64,000 nucleotides of DNA from Aureimonas frigidaquae (GCF_001463905.1 NZ_BBWR01000018.1:62001-126000); one strand, 5' to 3'. Shown: positions 8,740 to 17,783, numbered from the stretch's first letter. Notes: generated by a model from the sequence alone, not told the origin. A program made the numbers and translations.

Positions 8740-9759
8740 ATGCGCGCCATCGTTCTCCACGCCCCGAAGGACATCCGCCTGGAAGAGCGCGACAAGCCGG
8801 TCGCCGGCCCGGGCGAGGTGCTCGTGCGCGTCGCCTCCGTCGGCGTCTGCGGATCGGACCTTCCGCGCATGCTGGTCAAGGGCGCGTGGAAGATGCCGCT
8901 GATCACCGGCCACGAGTTCTCCGGCCATGTCGCCGAGCTCGGAACCGGCGTCTCCGGCTGGAGCGTCGGCGAGCTCGTCGCCATCGCCCCGCTCATCCCC
9001 TGCCATGAATGCGACCAGTGCAAGACGGGCAATTTCTCGCGCTGCAAGGATTACGACTATTTCGGCAGCCGCCGCGATGGCGCCTATGCCGAATATGTCG
9101 CGGTTCCGGTCGGTAATCTCCTGAAGTGCCCCCAGCATGTGGATCCACGCGCCATCGCCATGGTGGACCCGGCCTCCATCGCCCTGCATGCGCTCTGGAA
9201 GGCCGGCGGCATGACCGTCGGCCAGACGGGCGGCGTGGTCGGCTGCGGGCCGATCGGCCTTTACGCGATCCAGTGGATGCGCCTGATGGGTGCCTCCAAG
9301 GTGATTGCGGTGGACGTATCGGAAGAGAAGCTGGAACTCGCCCGCCAGGCCGGGGCGACGAACCTCGTTCTGTCGCGCGATCTTGCCGACAATCCGGAGC
9401 GTGCCGACGTGGTGATCGAGGCGGTGGGCCTCGATTCCACGATCAACGCCGCCGTGATGCTGGGCGCGCCCGGCGCGCATGTGACCTTCATCGGCATTCC
9501 GGTGCCGGACGTGAAGCTCGACAACAAGACGTTCCAGTACTTCCTGCGCCAGGAAATCTCGCTGCATGGCTCCTGGAACAGCTTCGGCGCGCCCTTCCCC
9601 GGCCCGCAATGGACGACGACGATCGAGAAGTTCGGCACCGGCGAGCTGAAGTGGGAGTTCATGATCTCCCACGATCTCGACCTTGCGGAACTGCCGGACA
9701 TCTTCCGCCGGTTCGATGCGCGGGATCTGCACTTCTCGAAGGTTCTGTTCCGTCCCTGA
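8740..9759 (+). CDS. Zinc-dependent polyol dehydrogenase, GatD-like
   Basis: This 339-residue MDR alcohol dehydrogenase resembles galactitol-1-phosphate 5-dehydrogenase and sorbitol dehydrogenases. Catalytic zinc ligands are seen in VCGSD and GHEFSGH. The structural zinc loop has four cysteines (CHECDQCKTGNFSRC, near residue 90). The Rossmann motif VVGCGPIGL is near residue 170, and the following VIAVDVSEEK has the aspartate that favours NAD. The ATG at 8740 has GGGAGG upstream. It probably oxidises a polyol, or polyol phosphate, to a ketose. It starts the second gene group of the locus, 39 bases before the second kinase. Confidence 0.88.
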   Translation: MRAIVLHAPKDIRLEERDKPVAGPGEVLVRVASVGVCGSDLPRMLVKGAWKMPLITGHEFSGHVAELGTGVSGWSVGELVAIAPLIPCHECDQCKTGNFSRCKDYDYFGSRRDGAYAEYVAVPVGNLLKCPQHVDPRAIAMVDPASIALHALWKAGGMTVGQTGGVVGCGPIGLYAIQWMRLMGASKVIAVDVSEEKLELARQAGATNLVLSRDLADNPERADVVIEAVGLDSTINAAVMLGAPGAHVTFIGIPVPDVKLDNKTFQYFLRQEISLHGSWNSFGAPFPGPQWTTTIEKFGTGELKWEFMISHDLDLAELPDIFRRFDARDLHFSKVLFRP

Positions 9760-9798
9760 TCGTACGGTACCGAACGCATCGTCGGGGAGGAGGCCCGG

Positions 9799-11322
9799 AT
9801 GACCCATGTCCTGACACTCGATCTCGGCACCAACGGTGTGCGCGCCGGCGTGTTCTGCCTGACGGAACGGCGTCTGTTGGCCAAGGGCGAAGCTCCCTAT
9901 GCCACCGTGCACCGCCCACCCAACCGCGCCGAGCAGGATCCGGAGGATTGGTGGCGCTCGCTCGGGCTCGTCGTGCCGCAGGTCCTGGCCGCGGCCGGCC
10001 ATCCGCAGATCGCGGCGGTGAGCGTGGCGACCTTCTCCTCCACCGTGGTCGTGGCGGATCGTGACGGCCGCCCGCTGGCCCCCGCCATCCTGTGGATGGA
10101 CGCCCGCGCCGCCGCCGAGGCCGCCGTTTCGGACGGCATCGAACACCCCGTCCTCGACTATGCCGGTGGTTCCAATGCCGTGGAATGGCTGGTTCCCAAA
10201 GCCATGTGGCTGGCCCGGAACATGCCCGAACTCTGGGCGCGGACCGAGGTCGTCTGCGAGGCGCTGGATTTCATCAATCACCGGCTGACGGGACACTGGG
10301 CCGGCTCCTTGATGAACGCCACCTGCAAGTGGAACTACGACAGCCGCGCCCGCGCCTTCTGCCCCGACCTTTATGAAGCCTTCGGCGTGCCGGAGCTGAT
10401 CGACAAGCTGCCGGCGCACATCGTCGATATCGGCCAGCCGATCGGCCCGCTCCTGCCACAGGTGGCACAGGCCTGGGGCATCGACGGCGCGCCGATCGTG
10501 GTGCAGGGCGGCATCGACGCGCATATGGGCACCTTTGGCGCGGATTGCGTAAGCCCCGGCCGGATGCTCCTGATCGGCGGCACCTCCAACGTTCACCTGA
10601 CGCAGGTTGCCGATGACGGCGCGAAGGTCGACGGCGTCTGGGGCCCCTATCCCCATGCGCTGACGCCCGGCCTGCGAATGATCGAAGGCGGCCAGGTCTC
10701 TGCCGGCTCAATCCTGAAGTGGCTTTCTCAGGATATTTTCGGCCTGTCCGACGACGCGCTGCCGCAGCTCTTGGCGGCGGCCGAGGCCATCGAGCCGGAG
10801 GATACGGGGCTTCTGGCGCTGGACTTCTGGATGGGCAACCGCACACCCTATCGCGATGCGCGGCTGCGCGGCGCGTTTCTGGGCCTGTCCCTTTCGCACG
10901 ACCGGGCCTCCATCTACCGCGCAGCGGTGACGGCGGTCGCTCTCGGGGCGGCCAATGTCATCGTGGACCTGGAACGCCAGGGTGTTGCGGTGGAGCATAT
11001 CGTCATTGCGGGCGGCATCATGCGCAACCCCTTGTGGCTTGCCGCCACCGTGGATGCGATCGGCAAGCCCGTGGCCCTGGCGCAGGACGATAACCTCTCC
11101 CTCTACGGCAATGCCGTGGCAGCTTCCGTCGGGCTGGGACTGTGGCCCGACCTGACGGCCGCCGCCGCCGAGCTGAAGGCGCCGGTGCGCATGATGCATC
11201 CGGACATGGCCCGGCACGCGCAGTACCGCCGCCTCCTCGCCGACTATCGCGACGCGGTGGAAACGCTGACGCCGATCCTGCATCGTCTGGCGGACGGAAC
11301 CGCACGCGGGGAACGCGCATGA
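9799..11322 (+). CDS. FGGY-family carbohydrate kinase (second copy)
   Basis: This 507-residue kinase is of the same superfamily as the one at 7082 but is clearly a separate lineage. The N-terminal loop is LDLGTNGVRAGVF, where the usual T/S-G-T/S is replaced by N-G-V. The substrate-site segment is VQGGIDAHMGTFG with the likely catalytic aspartate, followed by LIGGTSNVHL and a C-terminal VIAGGIMRNPLW. The start follows GGAGGAGG. Two kinases in one locus suggest two different hydroxylated substrates or two entry sugars. Its stop overlaps the SorC regulator start as ATGA. Confidence 0.87.
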   Translation: MTHVLTLDLGTNGVRAGVFCLTERRLLAKGEAPYATVHRPPNRAEQDPEDWWRSLGLVVPQVLAAAGHPQIAAVSVATFSSTVVVADRDGRPLAPAILWMDARAAAEAAVSDGIEHPVLDYAGGSNAVEWLVPKAMWLARNMPELWARTEVVCEALDFINHRLTGHWAGSLMNATCKWNYDSRARAFCPDLYEAFGVPELIDKLPAHIVDIGQPIGPLLPQVAQAWGIDGAPIVVQGGIDAHMGTFGADCVSPGRMLLIGGTSNVHLTQVADDGAKVDGVWGPYPHALTPGLRMIEGGQVSAGSILKWLSQDIFGLSDDALPQLLAAAEAIEPEDTGLLALDFWMGNRTPYRDARLRGAFLGLSLSHDRASIYRAAVTAVALGAANVIVDLERQGVAVEHIVIAGGIMRNPLWLAATVDAIGKPVALAQDDNLSLYGNAVAASVGLGLWPDLTAAAAELKAPVRMMHPDMARHAQYRRLLADYRDAVETLTPILHRLADGTARGERA

Positions 11323-12302
11323 GGGAAGAGCCCGAACGCACCGCCAACCGCCTGCCGGTGGACGAAAGCCGCGATCACCTCATGGTCCAGATCGCGCGCA
11401 TGACCTACCAGCAGGACAAGACGCTGACGGACATCGCCGCCGAAACCGGCCTGAACCGCTGGCAGGTCAGCCGCCTGCTTCAGGAAGCGCGGGATCTGGG
11501 CATCGTGCGGATCGAGATCGTGCCGCGCACGCTGCGCCACCCCGAGCTGGAAACCCGCCTTGCCCGTACCTTCGGCCTGCGCGATGCCATCATCGTTCCT
11601 GGTCCGGCGGAACAGGGGGTCGATGCGGTGGCGCAGGTCGCCGGCCAGTACCTGGCGCAGATCAAGCCACGGCCCAAGACGATCGGCGTTTCCTGGGGCC
11701 GTACCATGGGCGCCGTTGCCCATTGGCTGCCGCCGGACTGGGCCGACGGGGTCAGCGTCGTGCAGATCAACGGCACGGTGGCGCCGATCCCCGGCATTGC
11801 GCATCACAACGACGTGGCGGAAACCTTCGCGCGAAAAGGCAAGGGCCGCATGGTCCCCCTGCCGGTGCCGGCCATCGTGGGCGAGCGGCTGACGCGCGAA
11901 GTCCTGGAGAAGGACCGGATCGTGGCCGATGTCCTGCGCCTTGCGCGGTCGGCGGAGGTGCTGGCCTTTTCGCTCGGCATCGTGGGCGAGGGTTCGGTGC
12001 TCATGCGCTCGGGCAATATCCTCAAATCCGAGATGGCCGGACTCATGAAGGCCGGCGCCGTCGGCGACATGCTCGGACATTTCATCAACCGCCGGGGCGA
12101 GATCGTCGATGCGGAGCTGGATGCCCGCACGATCGGGCTGTCGCTCGGCGATCTGCGGCGGTGCGACCGGGTCATCGGGATCGCCGCCGGGCCGGAAAAG
12201 CACGACGTCTCCTTGGGTGCGCTCCGGACAGGCTTGATCAACGTTCTCATCGCCGACGAGGCAACGGCACTCTTTGCACTGGAGCACGCTCATGACCGCT
12301 GA
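11319..12302 (+). CDS. SorC/DeoR-type sugar-binding transcriptional regulator
   Basis: This 327-residue regulator has an N-terminal helix-turn-helix (TLTDIAAETGLNRWQVSRLL, near residues 35-55) and a C-terminal sugar-phosphate-binding domain related to phosphosugar isomerases (SorC, DeoR, LsrR, EryD). SVSWGRTM-like ISVSWGR is represented here as IGVSWGRTMG, the usual effector loop. It is translationally coupled to the kinase before it and overlaps the aldolase gene after it by 11 bases. It probably controls the second gene group, with a phosphorylated intermediate as effector; its operator may be the repeats at 8635-8705. Confidence 0.9.
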   Translation: MREEPERTANRLPVDESRDHLMVQIARMTYQQDKTLTDIAAETGLNRWQVSRLLQEARDLGIVRIEIVPRTLRHPELETRLARTFGLRDAIIVPGPAEQGVDAVAQVAGQYLAQIKPRPKTIGVSWGRTMGAVAHWLPPDWADGVSVVQINGTVAPIPGIAHHNDVAETFARKGKGRMVPLPVPAIVGERLTREVLEKDRIVADVLRLARSAEVLAFSLGIVGEGSVLMRSGNILKSEMAGLMKAGAVGDMLGHFINRRGEIVDAELDARTIGLSLGDLRRCDRVIGIAAGPEKHDVSLGALRTGLINVLIADEATALFALEHAHDR

Positions 12303-13302
12303 AACCATCCGTGCCGTGGCGGTACCGGGAACCGCTCTGGCCGACACGCGCAACGACCATCGCAACCCCGGCACGGCGCTGTCACCGGACATGTTCGCCG
12401 GCCACCCGGCCAATCGCAGCGCGGCCGAACGCCGTGCCGCCTCTCTCACCGCGCGGCGCAGTATCAAGAAGCAGTGGCAGGCCGCCTGGCTGATCAACGC
12501 GATCCGCTGCATCGATCTGACGACGCTTTCGGGCGACGATACGGCCGAGCGCGTCCGCCGGCTCTGCGCCAAAGCGCGCAACCCCGTTGCGCCCGCCATC
12601 CTGGAAGCGCTTGGCCTTGCCGATGCCGGGCTGACGACGGGCGCCGTCTGCGTCTATCCCACCATGGTTCCCCATGCCGTTCGGGCACTGGCCGGCAGCG
12701 GCATTCCCGTGGCCTCTGTGGCGACCGGCTTTCCCGCCGGGCTGATGCCCCTGCCCCTGCGGCTGGAGGAAATCCGCTACGCCGTGGCCGAGGGCGCGGA
12801 CGAAATCGACATCGTCATCACGCGCGAGCATGTTCTGAACGGCAACTGGCAGGCCCTCTACGACGAGGTCTGCGCCATGCGTGAGGCCTGCGGAGACGCG
12901 CATCTGAAGGCGATCCTCGCCACCGGGGACCTGCAGACGCTGCGCAACGTCTATGCCGCATCCATGGTGTCGATGCAGGCCGGGGCAGACTTCATCAAGA
13001 CGAGCACCGGCAAGGAAGGCGTCAACGCCACGCTTCCGGTCAGCCTGGTCATGCTGCGGGCACTGCGCGACTATCTCGACGCCACGGGCCACAGGGTCGG
13101 CTTCAAGCCGGCCGGCGGCATGAAGTCCGCCAAGGACGCCCTGTCCTGGCAGGTCCTGATGAAGGAAGAGCTCGGGCGCGACTGGCTGGAGCCCGACCTG
13201 TTCCGGCTCGGCGCATCCTCCATGCTCGGCGATATCGAACGCCAACTCGAACATTTCGTCACCGGCCGCTACGCATCGTCGTCGCGTCACGCCCTGGCGT
13301 AA
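12292..13302 (+). CDS. deoC: Deoxyribose-phosphate aldolase (DeoC family)
   Basis: This class I aldolase cleaves 2-deoxyribose 5-phosphate to acetaldehyde and glyceraldehyde 3-phosphate, or acts on a similar phosphosugar. The key residues are present: the Schiff-base lysine in DFIKTSTGK (K236), the second lysine in GFKPAGG (K272) and the aspartate in EIDIV (D173). It has about 336 residues, longer than the roughly 250-residue E. coli enzyme. The extra N-terminal segment of about 60 residues is typical of the longer DeoC group. The ATG at 12292 lies inside the end of the SorC gene. The aldehyde dehydrogenase gene follows 12 bases later, consistent with removal of the aldehyde product. Confidence 0.9.
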   Translation: MTAETIRAVAVPGTALADTRNDHRNPGTALSPDMFAGHPANRSAAERRAASLTARRSIKKQWQAAWLINAIRCIDLTTLSGDDTAERVRRLCAKARNPVAPAILEALGLADAGLTTGAVCVYPTMVPHAVRALAGSGIPVASVATGFPAGLMPLPLRLEEIRYAVAEGADEIDIVITREHVLNGNWQALYDEVCAMREACGDAHLKAILATGDLQTLRNVYAASMVSMQAGADFIKTSTGKEGVNATLPVSLVMLRALRDYLDATGHRVGFKPAGGMKSAKDALSWQVLMKEELGRDWLEPDLFRLGASSMLGDIERQLEHFVTGRYASSSRHALA

Positions 13303-13314
13303 GGAGCCATCACG

Positions 13315-15675
13315 ATGGATACGATCACGGACATCCTGAAGACCATGGAATACGGGCCGGCACCGGAAGACAAGAGCATCGTCACGCAGTGGCTGGCGCG
13401 CCACGAGGGCGGCTTCGGGCACTTCATCGACGGCACCTTCACGCCGGCCGCCGAAGGGTTCCAGGTGGACAACCCCGCCACGGGGGACAGGCTGGCGAGC
13501 GTCAGCCAGGGCACGGCGGCCGATGTGGACGCGGCGGTCAAGGCGGCGCGCGCCGCGCAGCCCGGCTGGGCCGCCCTGTCGGGCCATGAACGGGCCCGCC
13601 ACCTCTATGCCCTTGCCCGCCACATCCAGCAGCATGCGCGCTTTTTGGCGGTGCTCGAAACGCTCGACAATGGCAAGCCCATCCGCGAAAGCCGAGATAT
13701 CGACGTGCCGCTCGTCGTGCGGCACATCTACCACCATGCCGGCTGGGCCGAGATCCTGGCGGACGAGTTCCCGGCGGCACGCCCGCACGGCGTCTGCGGG
13801 CAGATCATTCCGTGGAATTTCCCGCTGCTCATGCTGGCCTGGAAGATCGCCCCGGCGCTCGCCGCCGGCAACACGGTGGTCCTCAAGCCAGCCGAATACA
13901 CGCCGCTGACGGCGCTCGCCCTGGCGCAGATCGCCGAGGAAATCGGCCTCCCGAAAGGCGTCCTCAACATCGTGACCGGCGATGGGGCGACGGGCGCCGC
14001 CCTGGTCGGCCATCCGGGCGTCGACAAGATCGCTTTCACCGGCTCGACCGAGGTCGGCAAATCCATCCGCCGCCAGCTTGCCGGAACGGGCAAGGCTTTG
14101 ACGCTGGAACTCGGCGGCAAATCACCCTTCATCGTCTTTGCCGATGCCGATCTGGACGCGGCCGTGGAAGGCGTTGTCGATTCGATCTGGTTCAACCAGG
14201 GCCAGGTCTGCTGCGCGGGCTCACGCATTCTGGTGGCGGAGGCCGTGGCCTCGCAGTTTGAAAGCCTGCTGCTGCGCCGCATGAAGACATTGACGGTCGG
14301 CGACCCGCTCGACAAGAACACCGATGTCGGGGCCATCGTGCATCCGGTGCAGCTCCAGCGCATCCGCGCGCTCGTGGCGGCCGGAGCGGCGGAAGGCGTC
14401 ACCCTGCATCAGGGCACGGCGCCGGAGGGCTGCTTCTTCCCGCCCACGCTGGCGACGGAGGTCCAGCCGGCCTCGATCCTGGCGAGCGAGGAGATTTTCG
14501 GCCCGGTCGTCACGCTGACATCCTTCCGCACGCCGGAAGACGCCATCGCGCTCGCCAACAACACGCGCTACGGCCTTGCCGCATCCATCTGGTCCGAGAA
14601 CATCAACCTGGCCGTGGACATGGCCGCACGAGTCAAGGCGGGCGTGGTGTGGATCAACGCCGCCAACATTTTCGATGCCGGCGCGGGCTTCGGTGGCTAC
14701 CGGGAAAGCGGCTTTGGCCGTGAGGGAGGCCGCGAGGGGATGGAAGCCTATCTGGCCCATCCCGCACCGCGTGGCCGCAAGGCGGAGGAAGCGCCCGCCA
14801 AGCTGGTGTCCACGCCCGTCGCCGGGCTCGGCTCGAGCGCGGTCGACCGCACGGCCAAGCTCTATATCGGCGGCAAGCAGGCGCGGCCCGACAGCGGCTA
14901 CTCCTATGCGGTCGGCGGTGCGGAGGCCCCGGTGGGCCTTGCCGGCCTCGGCAACCGCAAGGACATCCGAAATGCGGTGGAGGCCGCGCACAAGGCGAGC
15001 GGCTGGGGCGCGCAGACGGGGCACAACCGTGCGCAGGTCCTGTACTATCTGGCGGAAAACCTGTCGGCGCGCGCCTCCGAGTTCGAGGAACGGCTGAAGC
15101 GTTTCGGCCAGGCCGGGACCGTGGCCCGGGCCGAGGTCGACAGCGCGGTGCGCCGTATCTTCTGGTACGCGGCGCAGGCCGACAAATTCGACGGCGCCGT
15201 GCATCAGACCAAGACCTCGCATGTCACGCTCGCCATGCATGAGCCTCTGGGCGTCGTCGGCATCGCCTGCCCCAACGCCCTGCCGCTCCTGGGCTTCGTG
15301 TCGCTCGTCCTGCCCGCCATCGCCATGGGCAACCGCGTGGTCGTGGTGCCGTCCCAGGCCCATCCGCTGGCCGCCACAGATTTCTACCAGCTCCTCGACA
15401 CGTCCGACGTGCCGGGCGGTGTGATCAACATCGTCACCGGCGAACGGGACGGTCTCGCCCGCACGCTCGCCGAACATGACGATGTCGACGGGATCTGGTA
15501 TTTCGGCACTGCGGCCGGTGGCAAGATGGTCGAGGAACTCTCCGCCGGCAACCTGAAACAGACATGGGTGGAAGACGGCGCCGCGCGCGACTGGACCACG
15601 GCCCAGGGCCAAGGCCGCGCCTTCCTGCAGCGTGCCACCCAGGTCAAGAACATCTGGATCCCATACGGCGAATGA
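13315..15675 (+). CDS. ALDH16-like aldehyde dehydrogenase with degenerate second domain
   Basis: This 786-residue protein has a complete aldehyde dehydrogenase domain (residues about 40-480) followed by a partial second ALDH-like domain (about 515-786). The first has the general-base glutamate in LELGGKSP (E265) and the nucleophile in NQGQVCCAGSR (C299). The second keeps a GVVGIACPNALPLLG segment and FGTAAGGK but ends before any catalytic-cysteine region, so it is probably structural. This layout matches the ALDH16 family, whose bacterial members are active. It probably oxidises the aldehyde released by the neighbouring DeoC protein. It overlaps the HAD gene as ATGA. Confidence 0.88.
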   Translation: MDTITDILKTMEYGPAPEDKSIVTQWLARHEGGFGHFIDGTFTPAAEGFQVDNPATGDRLASVSQGTAADVDAAVKAARAAQPGWAALSGHERARHLYALARHIQQHARFLAVLETLDNGKPIRESRDIDVPLVVRHIYHHAGWAEILADEFPAARPHGVCGQIIPWNFPLLMLAWKIAPALAAGNTVVLKPAEYTPLTALALAQIAEEIGLPKGVLNIVTGDGATGAALVGHPGVDKIAFTGSTEVGKSIRRQLAGTGKALTLELGGKSPFIVFADADLDAAVEGVVDSIWFNQGQVCCAGSRILVAEAVASQFESLLLRRMKTLTVGDPLDKNTDVGAIVHPVQLQRIRALVAAGAAEGVTLHQGTAPEGCFFPPTLATEVQPASILASEEIFGPVVTLTSFRTPEDAIALANNTRYGLAASIWSENINLAVDMAARVKAGVVWINAANIFDAGAGFGGYRESGFGREGGREGMEAYLAHPAPRGRKAEEAPAKLVSTPVAGLGSSAVDRTAKLYIGGKQARPDSGYSYAVGGAEAPVGLAGLGNRKDIRNAVEAAHKASGWGAQTGHNRAQVLYYLAENLSARASEFEERLKRFGQAGTVARAEVDSAVRRIFWYAAQADKFDGAVHQTKTSHVTLAMHEPLGVVGIACPNALPLLGFVSLVLPAIAMGNRVVVVPSQAHPLAATDFYQLLDTSDVPGGVINIVTGERDGLARTLAEHDDVDGIWYFGTAAGGKMVEELSAGNLKQTWVEDGAARDWTTAQGQGRAFLQRATQVKNIWIPYGE

Positions 15676-16334
15676 TCATCTTCGACTGCGACGGCGTGCT
15701 GGTGGACAGCGAGATCCTGTCCAACGGAATCGATGCCGAACTGATGAGCCTGGCCGGCCACCCGATCACGGCCGCGGAGCTGATCCGCGGCTATATCGGC
15801 CGGCCCAAGGCCGATATCTGGCAGGCCGTCGCGCAGTTGCGCGGCGCGCCCTGGCCGGATGGGCTGCTGGAACAGGCCGACGCCCTGCTTCTGGAGCGCA
15901 TCGATACGGAGCTTCAGCCCGTCGCCGGCGTTGCCGCCGCGCTGGCCGAGCTGCCGGGGCGCAAGGCCGTGGCCTCGTCCTCTGCCCTGCCCAAGCTGCG
16001 GCGCTCGCTTGCCAAATGCGGGCTCCTGCGCATCTTCGACCCGGCCGTCTTTTCCGCCAGCCAGGTGGCGCGCGGCAAGCCGGCGCCCGACGTGTTTCTG
16101 TTCGCGGCCGAGCAATGCAACGTCGCGCCATCGGCCTGTATCGTGGTGGAAGACAGCGTAGCCGGGGTTCAGGCGGCTTTGGCTGCGGGCATGAAGGTCG
16201 TCGGCTTTACCGGCGGCCTACACACCTATGCCGAGCATGGGGAGCGCCTGCGGGAAGCCGGCGCCCTCGATGTCGTCAGCCATATGAGCGCGTTGCCGGC
16301 GCGCGTCCGGGAACTGGCGCCGGAAGCGGGCTGA
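15672..16334 (+). CDS. HAD-superfamily phosphatase/phosphomutase, beta-phosphoglucomutase-like
   Basis: This soluble 220-residue HAD hydrolase has motif I FDCDGVLVDSE at residues 4-14, an alpha-helical cap, motif II SSALPK near residue 103, and motif IV VVEDSVAGVQAA near residue 160. The second aspartate in DCD favours phosphatase or mutase chemistry. It is coupled to the ALDH gene by an ATGA overlap, so it is the last gene of the locus. Here it may dephosphorylate a side product or isomerise a sugar phosphate. Its last 59 bases overlap the convergent acyltransferase gene. Confidence 0.85.
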   Translation: MIIFDCDGVLVDSEILSNGIDAELMSLAGHPITAAELIRGYIGRPKADIWQAVAQLRGAPWPDGLLEQADALLLERIDTELQPVAGVAAALAELPGRKAVASSSALPKLRRSLAKCGLLRIFDPAVFSASQVARGKPAPDVFLFAAEQCNVAPSACIVVEDSVAGVQAALAAGMKVVGFTGGLHTYAEHGERLREAGALDVVSHMSALPARVRELAPEAG

Positions 16335-16866
16335 CGGCCCGCTGTTCGCGCGGCGGCAGGATCTTGGCCGGGATGCCGACCGCCGTGCAATAGGCCGGCA
16401 CATCCTGCAGGACCACCGCATTCGCGCCGATCCGCGCGTGATCGCCGATCGTGACGGCGCCGAGGATCTTGGCGCCGGCGCCGATATCCACATGACCGCC
16501 GATCACCGGCGAGCCGGTCTCACCCGCGGCCAGCGTGACCTGCTGGAAGATCATGCAGTTGGGGCCGATCCGGCTGTCGGGATGCAGGATGATGCCGTTG
16601 GGATGCGGCATGATCAGCCCGCCGCCGATCTCCGCCTCGATATAGATTTCGCACTGGGTGACGAGTGACCAGAGGCGGTGCTGGTTGGCCCACCAGCGGC
16701 GCGCCAGATAGGCCACCGGGCCGCGGCGTCCACGCCAGGACTGGTACTTACGGATCGCCCGCAGGAGGCGGCGGGACGGATCCCAAAGCCGCTGCGGCGC
16801 CTCGCGGCTCCAATCCGCGATGCGCGCCGACACCGTCTCCGCCTGATCCTGTACCATCGAACCCAT
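16276..16866 (-). CDS. Serine acetyltransferase-like hexapeptide-repeat acyltransferase
   Basis: This 196-residue protein of the left-handed beta-helix acyltransferase group resembles CysE/EpsC-type serine acetyltransferases. A helical N-terminal part (to about residue 75) is followed by hexapeptide repeats (GGGLIMPHPNGIILHP, PVIGGHVDIGAGAKILG, IGANAVVLQDVP), with the typical VGIPAKIL end. It is shorter than CysE (about 270 residues), so a role in polysaccharide O-acetylation is as likely as in cysteine synthesis. It is alone on this strand and overlaps the end of the HAD gene tail to tail. ATG 16857 is an alternative start. Confidence 0.78.
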   Translation of the reverse strand: MGSMVQDQAETVSARIADWSREAPQRLWDPSRRLLRAIRKYQSWRGRRGPVAYLARRWWANQHRLWSLVTQCEIYIEAEIGGGLIMPHPNGIILHPDSRIGPNCMIFQQVTLAAGETGSPVIGGHVDIGAGAKILGAVTIGDHARIGANAVVLQDVPAYCTAVGIPAKILPPREQRAVSPLPAPVPGRAPATRSYG

Positions 16867-16976
16867 CCTCGAACGCCGGCGCCGCTATGGCGCCGTCAGC
16901 TCCATTGTCGGTTCGCCGGCCCTCGTCCCGCAAGGTCGAAGGGCATCATCCTTTGGACGGATGGAGATCGCCCGGC

Positions 16977-17783
16977 TCAGAAGAGGTCGAGCGAGAAGGT
17001 CTTGGAAATGCCGATGCCGAAAAAGAACTGATCGCGGCTGCCGGTTTCGGCAATCGGGGAATCGGCCGCATCACCCACCAGCCGGTTGTAGCCGGCCTGC
17101 CCGTTCAGGAACCAGGTCGGCTTGAATTCCAGCCGTGTCTCGGCATTCACGCCGACCGACTTGAACCCGCCGGACGCTTCGAAAGCCTCCAGCCGCCCGC
17201 CGGTGGCAAGGCTCTCTTCCGGCGAAACCGAGAAATACGTGTCCGCATAGTCGCTCGAGGCGAGCGACGCCGTCGGGCCGAGCTTCAGCGTCAAAATTTC
17301 CGTCGGGCGGTAGATGGCATTGGCGCCGAACTCGCCCACGAAGCCCTCGGCCTCGCCGAAGGCGTAGCGTGCCTCACCATAGACTTCCGCGCCGTAGGCC
17401 GGGGCGAAGTCCCAACCATAGCCGAGGCGCAGGCCGAGTTCATAGGTTGCGTCGAGGTCCCGCAGGCCCGCCAGATCCGCATAGTCCGATGCCTTGCGCT
17501 CGCCGACATAGCCGAAAGACGGGCCGATGCTCAGCCCCGTATCCAGCCCACCGCCGAACTCGACCAGCCCCGGAATGTTCAGGTAATGCAGGCGGATGAC
17601 CGGGCTCGGCACGATCTCGTAAGTATCGGCGCCCTCATAGGCGGGCCGGACCAGCGGACCGACGCCCAGTTCCAGGACGATGTCGGCGCCGGCCTCCGGC
17701 GCGCCGCCCGTCGGCTCCTGCGCCATGGCCGGAGCATATGCAAACAGGCCTGCGGCGGCAGCGGACAAGAGACGGTAACGCAT
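16977..17783 (-). CDS. MipA/OmpV-family outer-membrane protein
   Basis: This 268-residue exported beta-barrel protein has a signal peptide (MRYRLLSAAAAGLFAYAPA, cleavage after AMA). Alternating aromatic/polar strands with glycine-rich turns follow, ending in ISKTFSLDLF with the C-terminal phenylalanine expected of outer-membrane proteins. The family includes the scaffold MipA and OmpV porin-like proteins. The start at 17783 is preferred because upstream in-frame sequence gives no signal peptide. It lies downstream of the MerR gene on the same strand, separated by 147 bases, and is probably transcribed alone. Confidence 0.8.
   Translation of the reverse strand: MRYRLLSAAAAGLFAYAPAMAQEPTGGAPEAGADIVLELGVGPLVRPAYEGADTYEIVPSPVIRLHYLNIPGLVEFGGGLDTGLSIGPSFGYVGERKASDYADLAGLRDLDATYELGLRLGYGWDFAPAYGAEVYGEARYAFGEAEGFVGEFGANAIYRPTEILTLKLGPTASLASSDYADTYFSVSPEESLATGGRLEAFEASGGFKSVGVNAETRLEFKPTWFLNGQAGYNRLVGDAADSPIAETGSRDQFFFGIGISKTFSLDLF

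Noticed and set aside
8737-10656. Open frame of 639 codons on the minus strand across the GatD-like and second kinase genes
   Set aside because: Same reasoning: an antisense shadow of two well-supported genes.
3330-13302. Interpretation as an AI-2 Lsr system (LsrB, LsrK, LsrR and an aldolase-family protein)
   Set aside because: The aldolase has intact DeoC residues rather than LsrF features, no LsrG is present, and two dehydrogenases plus an ALDH do not fit AI-2 processing.
4537-16334. Interpretation as an erythritol (ery) operon
   Set aside because: There is no EryB-like glycerol-3-phosphate dehydrogenase-type enzyme, TpiB or RpiB, and DeoC is not part of that pathway.
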